Position numbers and translations under genes: made by a program. From contig NZ_CAJTUX010000032.1 in the NCBI RefSeq assembly GCF_910579365.1, positions 1 through 30,573 on the forward strand: a DNA stretch of 30,573 nucleotides, written 5' to 3'. The DNA is from an uncultured Oscillibacter sp. Lineage in GTDB: Bacteria > Bacillota > Clostridia > Oscillospirales > Oscillospiraceae. The notes beneath the pieces are model-generated. The model ran no database searches. It worked only from the letters and a program-made list of their open reading frames with translations, and was not told where the DNA came from. Position 1 is the stretch's first letter. Each line of letters begins with the position of its first letter. Below are positions 22,339-29,410 of the stretch, piece by piece.

Positions 22339-22926
22339 ATGGCACAATTATACTTTAAGTATGGAGCCATGGGCTCCAGCAAGTCCGCCAACGCTCTGAT
22401 GGCCCGCTTCAACTATGAGGAGCGGGGCCAGAAGGCCCTGATGGTCAAGCCCCGGCTGGACGCCCGGGACGGGGAGCACATGGTCTACTCCCGCATTGGC
22501 CTGACCTATCCCTGCGTGTACTTTGACGAGATGCAGAAGATGTCCGTCATGGAGCTCCAGCAAAACGCCTGCATCATCGTGGACGAGGCCCAGTTCCTGA
22601 CCCGGGAGGAGGTCATGTACCTGGTGGACCTGGTGGACCGGCAGGGCATCCCCGTCATGTGCTACGGCCTCCGGTCCGACTTCAAGGGGGACCTCTTCCC
22701 CGGGAGTCACGCCCTGCTGATTATGGCGGACAAGATTGAGGAGGTCAAGACCATCTGCTGGTGCGGCAAGAAGGCCACCTTCAACGCCCGCTTCGATGAG
22801 AACGGCAACGTCCTGAAGGAGGGGGAACAGGTGGTTCTGGGGGCCAACGACAAATACATTGGCCTCTGCCGCCGCCATTGGATGGAGGGCAACCTGGGTC
22901 CGGACTTCAGCGTAGGCGCACCATGA
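22339..22926 (+). CDS. tdk: Thymidine kinase
   Basis: Thymidine kinase phosphorylates thymidine with ATP in the pyrimidine salvage pathway. The 195-residue length fits type II bacterial enzymes. The phosphate loop GAMGSSKS is at residues 9-16, DEAQF at 82-86 with catalytic E83, and the lasso region lies near 165-180. The zinc-site region has CWCGKKA (C140, C142) and LCRRH (C177, H180); the C-x-C spacing resembles the E. coli enzyme (CFCG) rather than the more common C-x-x-C. The ATG at 22339 gives the family N-terminus MAQLYFKYGAMG. There is no ribosome site in the 31 bases after the previous stop. The stop overlaps the next start by ATGA. Confidence 0.97.
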   Translation: MAQLYFKYGAMGSSKSANALMARFNYEERGQKALMVKPRLDARDGEHMVYSRIGLTYPCVYFDEMQKMSVMELQQNACIIVDEAQFLTREEVMYLVDLVDRQGIPVMCYGLRSDFKGDLFPGSHALLIMADKIEEVKTICWCGKKATFNARFDENGNVLKEGEQVVLGANDKYIGLCRRHWMEGNLGPDFSVGAP

Positions 22927-23795
22927 CCTGCACGCTCTGTCCAAGAGGCTGCGGGGCGGAGCGGACTTCGGGGCGCCCCGGCGGCGTCTGCGGACAGCCC
23001 TCTCTTCCGGTGGTGGCCCGTGCCATGCTCCACCAGTGGGAGGAGCCCTGTCTGGTGGGGGAACACGGGGCGGGGACCATCTTCTTCTCCGGCTGCAATC
23101 TCCGCTGCGTCTTCTGCCAGAACAAAGCCATCTCTCAGGGCGGCGTGGGGAAGCCCGTCTCCGTCTCCCGCCTCCGGGAGATTTTCCGGGAGCTCATCGC
23201 CCAAGGGGCGTCCTGCCTGGATCTGGTGACTCCCACCCACTTCGCCCCGGCGGTGCTGGAGGCCCTGGGGGAGAACCCCTGGCCCGTCCCCGTGGTGTGG
23301 AACTGCGGGGGCTACGAAAGCGTCTCCGCCCTGCGCCGTCTGGCGGGCAAGGTACAGGTCTATCTGCCGGACCTGAAATACGCCCTGCCGGGCCCCGCCG
23401 GGAAGTACTCCGCCGCCCCGGACTATTTTGACCGCGCCGCCCCGGCGATTCTGGAGATGTTTCGCCAGACGGGCCCCTATCAAATGGAGAGCGGGCAGCT
23501 CCAGCGCGGCGTGCTGATCCGGCACCTGCTTCTCCCCGGGGAACTGGAGAACACCCGCCGCGTTATCGACTGGGTGGCGGAGACGTTCCGCCCCGGGGAG
23601 GTGCTGTTCTCCCTGATGAGCCAGTACACCCCCCAGCCCGGCGCCGCAGGCCCCCTGGCCCGCCACGTGACCCGGGCGGAGTACCGGGCGGCGGTAACAT
23701 ATATGGAAAACTGCGGCGTCACAGACGGCTACACCCAGGAGCGCACCTCCGCCAAAGAGGAATACACTCCGGACTTCAACCTCTCCGGGGTATGA
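22923..23795 (+). CDS. Radical SAM protein of the PflX family
   Basis: This 290-residue protein is a radical S-adenosylmethionine enzyme related to pyruvate formate-lyase activating enzyme (COG1313, PflX). Its [4Fe-4S] site is SGCNLRCVFCQNKAIS with C58, C62 and C65. A second Cys set at the N-terminus (C3, C6, C10, C23; CTLCPRGCG...) is typical of PflX and may bind another cluster. The substrate of PflX proteins is unknown to me. It starts at 22923, overlapping the tdk stop (ATGA), without its own strong ribosome site, so translation probably depends on tdk. Hairpins follow the stop. A link to formate metabolism through glycyl-radical enzymes is tempting but unsupported by neighbours. Confidence 0.9.
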   Translation: MTCTLCPRGCGAERTSGRPGGVCGQPSLPVVARAMLHQWEEPCLVGEHGAGTIFFSGCNLRCVFCQNKAISQGGVGKPVSVSRLREIFRELIAQGASCLDLVTPTHFAPAVLEALGENPWPVPVVWNCGGYESVSALRRLAGKVQVYLPDLKYALPGPAGKYSAAPDYFDRAAPAILEMFRQTGPYQMESGQLQRGVLIRHLLLPGELENTRRVIDWVAETFRPGEVLFSLMSQYTPQPGAAGPLARHVTRAEYRAAVTYMENCGVTDGYTQERTSAKEEYTPDFNLSGV

Positions 23796-23877
23796 TTCTC
23801 CCCTCATAGGTTCTGACACAAGCTCCGCCCCCTCTTTTGAAATTACGGCCCTCGAGAAAACCCGACCAAAAAGAAGC

Positions 23878-23904
23878 CCCCTCTTCCTCACCGGGAAGGA
23901 GGGG
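23878..23904 (+). terminator. Possible terminator after the radical SAM gene
   Basis: Ten paired bases with one bulged G (23878-23887 with 23894-23904) close around TCACCG. The following sequence is TTCCCTGCACTATTTT, so the T-run is late and imperfect. Confidence 0.4.
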
Positions 23905-23927
23905 TTCCCTGCACTATTTTAATAAAA

Positions 23928-23974
23928 GCGGGCCAAGCCGAAACTTGGCCCGCCGGCCGCCCAAAGGGCGGCCG
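23928..23974. repeat. Two tandem perfect GC hairpins
   Basis: GCGGGCCAAG (23928-23937) pairs with CTTGGCCCGC (23944-23953), loop CCGAAA. Immediately after, CGGCCGCCC (23954-23962) pairs with GGGCGGCCG (23966-23974), loop AAA. Only two bases separate the second from the bidirectional terminator. No coding potential is seen in 23796-24029. Confidence 0.8.
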
Positions 23975-23976
23975 TA

Positions 23977-24030
23977 AGCGCTGCATAAAAAGCCCGCAAG
24001 CTTTCGCTTGCGGGCTTTTTATGTAGCGCT
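23977..24030. terminator. Bidirectional terminator with a 24-base-pair stem
   Basis: Arms 23977-24000 and 24007-24030 pair over 24 positions with one G-T wobble, around CTTTCG. Each arm holds the GC stem GCCCGCAAG and a run of A5 or T5, so it terminates both the convergent plus-strand unit and the ferredoxin gene on the minus strand; its end touches the ferredoxin stop codon. Confidence 0.95.
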
Positions 24031-24203
24031 TATTCCTCGGGAACGATGGCGCCGTTGGGGCAGGTGTCGCTGCAAGAACCGCAGTCCAGGCAGGCGGCAG
24101 CGTCGATGACATAGGAATCATCGCCCTGGCTGATGGCGCCGGCGGGGCAGGCATCAGAGCAGGCGCCGCAGCTCACACAGGCAGAAGTGATCTTATAGGC
24201 CAT
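24030..24203 (-). CDS. Small 2[4Fe-4S] ferredoxin
   Basis: This 57-residue clostridial-type ferredoxin carries low-potential electrons between oxidoreductases in the cytoplasm. Both cluster motifs are complete: C9, C12, C15 and C19 (CVSCGACSDACP), then C38, C41, C44 and C48 (CLDCGSCSDTCP). The two halves are similar, as usual in this family. The start at 24203 follows GGAGGTG and gives the normal MAYKI N-terminus; reading further upstream adds an unrelated stretch across the promoter. It stands alone, with its own promoter and a bidirectional terminator. Electron partners are not shown by the neighbours. Confidence 0.97.
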   Translation of the reverse strand: MAYKITSACVSCGACSDACPAGAISQGDDSYVIDAAACLDCGSCSDTCPNGAIVPEE

Positions 24204-24233
24204 GGGAAGCACCTCCATTAGAATTGTATCCCC

Positions 24234-24261
24234 ATTGTAGCATACTCTGCGAAAAAAGCAA
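24234..24261 (-). promoter_or_regulatory. Promoter of the ferredoxin gene
   Basis: On the minus strand, TTGCTT (24261-24256), a 16-base spacer and TACAAT (24239-24234) with a TGC extended -10. The transcript would start about 25 bases before the ATG. Confidence 0.7.
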
Positions 24262-24317
24262 GAGCTTTGTGAAACCCCCGGCCGAAATTTTTTCCGTTTA
24301 CAATTTGTTTTCACAAA

Positions 24318-24334
24318 CGTCAAAGAAAGTCAAA
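24318..24334 (+). promoter_or_regulatory. CtsR operator 1 (upstream of the -35)
   Basis: Two direct heptads, CGTCAAA and AGTCAAA, are separated by three bases (GAA), the CtsR-box layout (RGTCAAA-3-RGTCAAA). It ends 9 bases before the -35 of the ctsR promoter. Confidence 0.85.
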
Positions 24335-24343
24335 GTTTCCCTC

Positions 24344-24371
24344 TTGACATTTCGTTTGGGCGTGTTATACT
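24344..24371 (+). promoter_or_regulatory. Promoter of the ctsR operon
   Basis: TTGACA (24344-24349), a 16-base spacer and TATACT (24366-24371), with TG one base before the -10. It lies between two CtsR operators. Confidence 0.88.
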
Positions 24372-24385
24372 GACAACATACAGAA

Positions 24386-24408
24386 GATCAAAGATAGTCA
24401 AAGTCAAA
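24386..24408 (+). promoter_or_regulatory. CtsR operator 2 with an extra half-site
   Basis: GATCAAA (24386-24392) and AGTCAAA (24396-24402) are separated by GAT, followed at once by a further GTCAAA (24403-24408). It lies just after the expected transcription start and before the ribosome site. Confidence 0.82.
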
Positions 24409-24424
24409 CAGAGGAGGCGCACCC

Positions 24425-24877
24425 ATGGGGATTTCCGATTTGATCGCCGGTTTCCTCCAAGACTGCCTGGACGCCACCGGAGACGGCGTGCTGGAGGTCC
24501 AGCGCAGCGACCTGGCCCAGCGGTTCAACTGCGTGCCCAGCCAGATCAACTACGTGATGTCCACCCGCTTCTCACCTGAACGGGGCTACATTGTGGAAAG
24601 CCGCCGGGGCGGCAACGGATACATCCGCATCACCCGGGTCCAGGTGGACCGGCAGACTCTTTTGATGCACGTCATCAACTCCCTCGGCCCGCAGCTGGAC
24701 CTGCCCTCCGCCAGGGCCATCCTGGGGAACCTGGTCCAATCCGGCGCCCTGGAGGACGATCTGGGCCGGACCTTCCTGGCCGCCGTGGGCGACAAGGCCC
24801 TGGGCGCCGTGCCCCGGGACCTGCGGGACCAGGTCCGGGCGGACATTTTGAAGAACATTCTGATTCTCCAGGTCTAG
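24425..24877 (+). CDS. ctsR: Heat-shock repressor CtsR
   Basis: CtsR represses class III heat-shock genes (clp genes) by binding direct heptad repeats, and loses DNA binding when heated. The 150-residue protein has the winged helix with the conserved FNCVPSQINYVMSTRFSPERGYIVES (about 34-59). The wing after it reads RRGGNGYIRI at 60-69, where the glycine loop that senses heat is normally four glycines in a row; Asn64 replaces one. The arginine that McsB phosphorylates in Bacillus (Arg62) corresponds to R61 here. The C-terminal dimerisation helices follow. The ATG at 24425 has GAGGAGG upstream. It is the first gene of its own autoregulated operon. Confidence 0.97.
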   Translation: MGISDLIAGFLQDCLDATGDGVLEVQRSDLAQRFNCVPSQINYVMSTRFSPERGYIVESRRGGNGYIRITRVQVDRQTLLMHVINSLGPQLDLPSARAILGNLVQSGALEDDLGRTFLAAVGDKALGAVPRDLRDQVRADILKNILILQV

Positions 24878-24949
24878 CGGCGTCATAGAATAGCGTATCC
24901 CATTTTTCCCGTATCCAAAAACTTTTACGATATATAGGAGGTTTTCCTT

Positions 24950-25417
24950 ATGAAATGCGAAAATTGTGGCAAGAATGAAGTCACCTTTGTTTACCAGAGC
25001 AACGTCAATGGCCATGTCACCGAGAAGCACCTCTGCGCCGACTGCGCCGCCAAGTTGGGCTACACCCAGAAGCTGGCCGCCCAGAGCCAGCGGATGATGC
25101 AGGGCTTTTTCGGCGGCGGCCTGCTGGAGGATTTCTTCACCCCCTATCCCTCTCTGCTGAGCCGGATGAACCGCATGCTGGAGGACCCCTTTGACGACTT
25201 CTTCGCCGACATGCCCGCCCTGGGCGCCCCGGTGGAGCAGCGGCAGGAGGCCCAAAAGTCCCCGGACACCCTGCTGGAGGGGGCGGAGCAAAACCAGCTG
25301 GCCAAAACCCGCCAGCTGAACGCCCTGCGCATGGAAATGCAGAAAGCCGTCGGCGAGGAGAACTTTGAGCGGGCGGCGGAGCTCCGGGACCAGATTCACG
25401 CCCTGGAACAGAACTGA
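24950..25417 (+). CDS. mcsA: McsA, zinc-finger/UVR-motif protein of the ctsR operon
   Basis: In Bacillus, McsA activates the arginine kinase McsB and helps to control CtsR. The 155-residue protein has two CxxC-type zinc pairs in the N-terminal 35 residues (C3, C6 and C29, C32). A low-complexity linker containing FFGGGLLEDFF and an acidic stretch follows. A C-terminal UVR motif (about 120-153; LNALRMEMQKAVGEENFERAAELRDQIHAL) matches the UvrB/UvrC and ClpC M-domain interaction motif. An AGGAGG site lies upstream. It sits between ctsR and clpC, but mcsB, its usual partner, is not here. The protein could also be called a UvrB/UvrC-motif protein. Confidence 0.93.
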   Translation: MKCENCGKNEVTFVYQSNVNGHVTEKHLCADCAAKLGYTQKLAAQSQRMMQGFFGGGLLEDFFTPYPSLLSRMNRMLEDPFDDFFADMPALGAPVEQRQEAQKSPDTLLEGAEQNQLAKTRQLNALRMEMQKAVGEENFERAAELRDQIHALEQN

Positions 25418-25453
25418 TTCAAATCCTACTTCACGAAAGGAAGTGTCCTGCAA

Positions 25454-27925
25454 ATGAGTGAGAAAAAATTCAGCCCCGGCGCGGAGGAGGCCCTCCGCCT
25501 CAGCCAGGAGGCCGCGGGCGAGCTGGGTCACGGCTACGTGGGCACCGAGCATCTGCTGCTGGGCCTCATCCGGGAGGACCAGGGAGCCGCCCACGACGTT
25601 CTGCTGGAGGCCGGACTGACCGACAGCATGATTATCCAGATCATCAAGCGCAGCGTGGGAGCGGGTCTCCCCGGCAGCAACCCCGCCCAGGGGCTGACCC
25701 CCCGGGCCCGCCGGGTGGTGGAGATCGCCGTGGAGGACGCTGTCCGCAGCGGCAGCCCCTGCGTGGGCACCGAGCATCTGCTGGCGGGCCTCCTGCGGGA
25801 GGGGAATAACATGGCCGTCCGCATTCTCCGCACCGCCGGGGTGGACGTCCGCCCCCTCTATACCGCCCTGATGCAGAAGCTGAACCAGCGGCCCCAGGGC
25901 CGCCCCAATGCCGCCGCCCGGGAGGAGAAGCCCTCCTCCGGCGGCGGGAACGGCGGCAAGACCCTCCGGGAGTTCACCCGGGACCTGACCGCCGACGCCC
26001 GGGCCGGCAAGCTGGACCCCGTGGTGGGCCGGGACGGGGAAATTCAGCGGGTCATCCAGATTCTCTCCCGCCGGACGAAGAACAACCCCTGCCTCATCGG
26101 CGAGCCCGGCGTGGGCAAAACCGCCATCGCCGAGGGTCTGGCCCGGAAAATCGTGATGGGGGACGTGCCCGACGACCTTCTGGACAAGCGCATTCTCTCC
26201 CTGGACCTCTCCGGCATGGTGGCCGGCACCAAGTACCGGGGCGAGTTTGAGGAGCGCATCAAAAAGGCCCTGGACGAGGTGAAGAAGTCCGGGGACGTGA
26301 TTCTCTTCATCGACGAGCTTCACACCATCGTGGGCGCGGGAAGCGCCGAGGGGGCCGTGGACGCCGCCAACATCATCAAGCCCGCCCTGGGCCGGGGAGA
26401 GATCCGGGTGGTGGGCGCCACGACGCTGAACGAGTACCGGAAGTATATCGAAAAGGACGCCGCCCTGGAGCGCCGCTTCCAGCCCGTCCAGGTGGGCGAG
26501 CCCAGCCAGGAGGCCAGTCTGGAGATTTTGAAGGGCCTCCGCCAGAAGTATGAGGAGCACCACAAGCTCCAGCTCACCGACGAGGCGCTGGAGGCCGCCG
26601 TCACCCTCTCTGCCCGGTATATCTCGGACCGCTTCCTGCCGGACAAGGCCATCGACCTGATGGACGAGGCCGCCTCCCGGGTCCGGATGGAGGAAGAGGA
26701 AATCTCCCCGGAGCTGAAGAGCCTGGAGGAGAAGATCGCCGCCCTGTCCAAGGACAAGGAGGCCGCCATCCAGCGCCAGGACTACGAGACCGCCGCCCAG
26801 CTCCGGGATATCGAGCGGAACTATCAGGACCAGGTGGAGCAGGAGCGGGAAAAGCGCCGCAGCAGTCCCCGGCAGCACCGCCCTGTCACTGCCGAGGACA
26901 TCGCCGCCGTGGTGGCGGGCTGGACGGGCATCCCCGTCACCCGCCTCACCGAGGACGAGGGGACCCGCCTTCTGCACATGGAGGACATCCTCCACAAGCG
27001 GGTAGTGGGCCAGGACGAGGCCGTGAAGGCCGTGGCCCGGGCCATCCGCCGGGGGCGGGTGGGTCTGAAGGACCCCAAGCGCCCCACGGGCTCCTTCCTC
27101 TTCCTGGGCCCCACGGGCGTGGGCAAGACGGAGCTGTGCAAATCCCTGGCGGAGGCCATGTTCGGCGACGAGAGCGCCATCATCCGCATCGACATGTCCG
27201 AGTATATGGAGCGGCACACGGTCTCCCGGCTCATCGGCTCCCCTCCGGGCTACGTGGGCCACGAGGAGGGCGGCCAGCTCACGGAGAAGGTCCGCCGCAA
27301 GCCCTATTCCGTCGTCCTCTTTGACGAGATCGAGAAGGCCCACGAGGACGTGTGGAACATCCTCCTCCAGATTCTGGACGACGGGCGCATTACCGACTCC
27401 CAGGGCCGGACCGTGGACTTCAAAAACACGGTCATCGTCATGACCAGCAACATCGGGGCCAAGAGCCTCACCTCCGCCGGGACCCGCCTGGGCTTCAACC
27501 ACGAGGAGAGCCCCGCCGGGGACGCGGAGAAGAAGTTCCAAAAGGCCCGGGAAACCGTCCTGGCGGAGCTCCGCCAAACCTTCCGCCCGGAGTTTTTGAA
27601 CCGGATCGACGACATCATCGTCTTCCGCGCCCTGACGGAGGAGGATATCCTGGAAGTAGCCCGCCGGATGCTGGACACCGTCTCCGCCCGGATGGAGGCC
27701 ATGGGCCTGCACCTGCGCGCCACCGGCGAGGCCGTGGAGGAACTGGTCCGGGAGGGCTACGACGCGAAATACGGCGCCCGCCCCCTCCGCCGCTGCATCC
27801 AGAGCAAGGTGGAGGATGCCGTGGCCGAGCGGATGCTGGACGGAACCCTGAAGGCCGGCGACACCGCCGCGCTGACGGTGGAGGACAGCAAGCTGCTGGT
27901 AACGAAAGAGGAGATTCCCGCCTGA
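25454..27925 (+). CDS. clpC: ATP-dependent Clp protease ATPase subunit ClpC
   Basis: ClpC unfolds proteins and feeds them to ClpP; it also controls competence, sporulation and stress proteins in relatives. The 823 residues include an N-domain with two Clp-N repeats (about 3-145; each with GTEHLL), AAA1 with Walker A GEPGVGKT (216-223) and Walker B ILFIDELH, the M-domain with a UVR motif (about 420-465), and AAA2 with Walker A GPTGVGKT (552-559), Walker B VLFDEIEKA and the ClpP-binding LGF loop (679-681). The ATG at 25454 follows AAAGGAAG. It begins 36 bases after mcsA, so no gene lies between. It is followed by a strong terminator. All catalytic residues I can check are present. Confidence 0.98.
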   Translation: MSEKKFSPGAEEALRLSQEAAGELGHGYVGTEHLLLGLIREDQGAAHDVLLEAGLTDSMIIQIIKRSVGAGLPGSNPAQGLTPRARRVVEIAVEDAVRSGSPCVGTEHLLAGLLREGNNMAVRILRTAGVDVRPLYTALMQKLNQRPQGRPNAAAREEKPSSGGGNGGKTLREFTRDLTADARAGKLDPVVGRDGEIQRVIQILSRRTKNNPCLIGEPGVGKTAIAEGLARKIVMGDVPDDLLDKRILSLDLSGMVAGTKYRGEFEERIKKALDEVKKSGDVILFIDELHTIVGAGSAEGAVDAANIIKPALGRGEIRVVGATTLNEYRKYIEKDAALERRFQPVQVGEPSQEASLEILKGLRQKYEEHHKLQLTDEALEAAVTLSARYISDRFLPDKAIDLMDEAASRVRMEEEEISPELKSLEEKIAALSKDKEAAIQRQDYETAAQLRDIERNYQDQVEQEREKRRSSPRQHRPVTAEDIAAVVAGWTGIPVTRLTEDEGTRLLHMEDILHKRVVGQDEAVKAVARAIRRGRVGLKDPKRPTGSFLFLGPTGVGKTELCKSLAEAMFGDESAIIRIDMSEYMERHTVSRLIGSPPGYVGHEEGGQLTEKVRRKPYSVVLFDEIEKAHEDVWNILLQILDDGRITDSQGRTVDFKNTVIVMTSNIGAKSLTSAGTRLGFNHEESPAGDAEKKFQKARETVLAELRQTFRPEFLNRIDDIIVFRALTEEDILEVARRMLDTVSARMEAMGLHLRATGEAVEELVREGYDAKYGARPLRRCIQSKVEDAVAERMLDGTLKAGDTAALTVEDSKLLVTKEEIPA

Positions 27926-27932
27926 GCAAAGC

Positions 27933-27962
27933 AAACGGCCCCGCCTTTTGGCGGGGCCGTTT
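27933..27962 (+). terminator. Terminator of the ctsR-mcsA-clpC operon
   Basis: AAACGGCCCCGCC (27933-27945) pairs perfectly with GGCGGGGCCGTTT (27950-27962) around TTTT, followed by CTCGTTCTC. The stem is very GC-rich. Confidence 0.9.
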
Positions 27963-27984
27963 TCTCGTTCTCATTTTCCCATTC

Positions 27985-28710
27985 TCATCTGTCGAAAGGA
28001 ACTCCCCGCTCCTCCGCCAAGTCTCGCAGCTTCTTCCAATAACCGCTTCTAAAAGAATTCGTTTTAAGCATCGAAAACTTCGTCTTCACATTCAGGAGCC
28101 AATTGTCCGTCTCCAGTACGGAGAGTTCCGCTTCACATTCACCCATCCGTCTTGCGCCATATTCCTGAAACATTTCGCAGAGCTCCGCCACCTGCGGATC
28201 ATCCGAGGTGACCTTTGCGGCATCTTCAAATACCTGCCGGTAATTGGGTATGATCCGCCGGGTAAATTCGGCGCAGAATTCAGCATCGTCCATCTCTTCT
28301 ATAATTCTGTTATGGTACTCCCTCTCTTCATCATGCCGCTCCCAGATTCCTTCCATCTCCTGAATATACACCGCCAGCGCATCCTGTCCCTCCGCATCAC
28401 CGGAAGCTCCTTCTTCGCCGGCTGCCCCGCCAGCGGCAGAAACGGCCTGCGCCGGCTCCCCGCCGCTCTGGTGGTTTTGGAGGAAGTAATAACCCACGAC
28501 GCCCCACAAAATCACGTCGGCAATGCCCACCAGAATCAGCAGCACCGTCAAAAACACCAGTAGCGGGCTGCCCTTCCGGGAGGCGCCGGAAGCGCCGGAG
28601 GCCTCCGGAACCGGCGCTGGTATGGGATCCGGTGTTGGTGCGGGGGCCGGCTCCGGGACCGGCTCCGGATTCGGCGCTGTTTGTACGGGGGTAGTGGTTT
28701 CCTCAGCCAT
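27985..28710 (-). CDS. Proline-rich single-pass membrane protein, function unknown
   Basis: I do not recognise this protein. The 241 residues begin with a Pro/Ala/Glu-rich, probably disordered cytoplasmic stretch (about 8-42; PEPVPEPAPAPTPDPIPAP). A membrane segment lies at about 48-76 (LLVFLTVLLILVGIADVILWGVVGYYF). An Ala/Gly/Glu-rich linker follows, then a mainly helical, charged outside domain (about 110-241) with two Cys (near residues 145 and 178). No enzyme motif or lipobox is visible. The ATG at 28710 has an AGAGGAG site, and a good promoter lies upstream. It converges on the clpC terminator and is not part of that operon. Confidence 0.78.
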   Translation of the reverse strand: MAEETTTPVQTAPNPEPVPEPAPAPTPDPIPAPVPEASGASGASRKGSPLLVFLTVLLILVGIADVILWGVVGYYFLQNHQSGGEPAQAVSAAGGAAGEEGASGDAEGQDALAVYIQEMEGIWERHDEEREYHNRIIEEMDDAEFCAEFTRRIIPNYRQVFEDAAKVTSDDPQVAELCEMFQEYGARRMGECEAELSVLETDNWLLNVKTKFSMLKTNSFRSGYWKKLRDLAEERGVPFDR

Positions 28711-28757
28711 GAAAACTGCTCCTCTCTTCGCCCGGAAGGCTTCTTTTTTCTACAAAT

Positions 28758-28786
28758 ATCATACCATGCATCCCCTGTTCTGACAA
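28758..28786 (-). promoter_or_regulatory. Promoter of the proline-rich membrane protein gene
   Basis: On the minus strand, TTGTCA (28786-28781), a 17-base spacer and TATGAT (28763-28758). The start of transcription would be about 41 bases before the ATG. Confidence 0.7.
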
Positions 28787-28841
28787 GAGGAATTCCTCAA
28801 ATTGGGAAGAGCGGCGCCGCAGGCCGCGCCCGGGAAAAGCC

Positions 28842-28870
28842 TTGCCTTTTCCCCTCAAAGCGTGTAAACT
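28842..28870 (+). promoter_or_regulatory. Promoter of lspA-rluD
   Basis: TTGCCT (28842-28847), a 17-base spacer and TAAACT (28865-28870), 30 bases before the lspA ATG. Confidence 0.6.
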
Positions 28871-28900
28871 GTCAGGGAACACCCCAAAGGAGGACCCGCC

Positions 28901-29410
28901 ATGCTTTTCACCGCCCTCTCCGCCCTGCTGTCCCTGGCGCTGCTGGCCCTGGACCAGTGGGTCAAGCGTTACATCACCCTCACGCTCCCCCTGGGGGAAT
29001 CCCGTCCTCTCCTGCCCGGCCTGGTGGAGCTGCGGACTGTCCACAACTACGGCGCGGCCTGGTCCAGCTTCTCCGGCCAGCGCTGGCTGCTGGCCGCCGC
29101 CACCAGCTGCATTGTCCTGGTCATTCTGGCCCTGCTGGTCCGCCGGGTGGTCCGGCATCCCCTGGGGGTGCTGGCCTGCTGCCTCATCGTCTCCGGCGGC
29201 CTGGGCAACATCCTCGACCGGGTCCGCCTGGGCTATGTGGTGGACATGTTCAATTTTCAGTTCATGGACTACCCCGTTTTCAACGTGGCGGATATGTGCA
29301 TCGTCACCGGCTGTGTGCTGGGACTGATCTATTACCAGTGGTTCTATGAAAAATACGACAAGAGGGAGAACGCCCATGGAAACGCTGACGCTCCATCCAA
29401 CGGAACCTGA
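28901..29410 (+). CDS. lspA: Lipoprotein signal peptidase (signal peptidase II)
   Basis: LspA is a membrane aspartyl protease that removes signal peptides from diacylglyceryl-modified prolipoproteins. The 169-residue protein has four membrane segments and the family motifs in order: LALDQWVKR (15-23; D18, K22), VHNYGAAWSS (47-56; the family usually has Phe where Trp54 stands), SGGLGNILDRVRLGYVVDMFNF (98-119; D106, D115) and FNVADMCI (127-134; D131). The active-site aspartates are thus present. The start at 28901 follows AAAGGAGG. A hydrophilic C-terminal tail (YDKRENAHGN...) overlaps the next gene by 35 bases, which suggests tight translational coupling. Confidence 0.97.
   Translation: MLFTALSALLSLALLALDQWVKRYITLTLPLGESRPLLPGLVELRTVHNYGAAWSSFSGQRWLLAAATSCIVLVILALLVRRVVRHPLGVLACCLIVSGGLGNILDRVRLGYVVDMFNFQFMDYPVFNVADMCIVTGCVLGLIYYQWFYEKYDKRENAHGNADAPSNGT

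Noticed and set aside
25418..25453. A hidden or degraded mcsB between mcsA and clpC
   Set aside because: Only 36 bases are available and they hold the clpC ribosome site.
24572..27934. Very long open frame (1120 codons) on the minus strand opposite clpC, mcsA and ctsR
   Set aside because: It is antisense to three well-identified genes and has no family pattern. High GC with a strong third-position bias keeps the opposite frame open.
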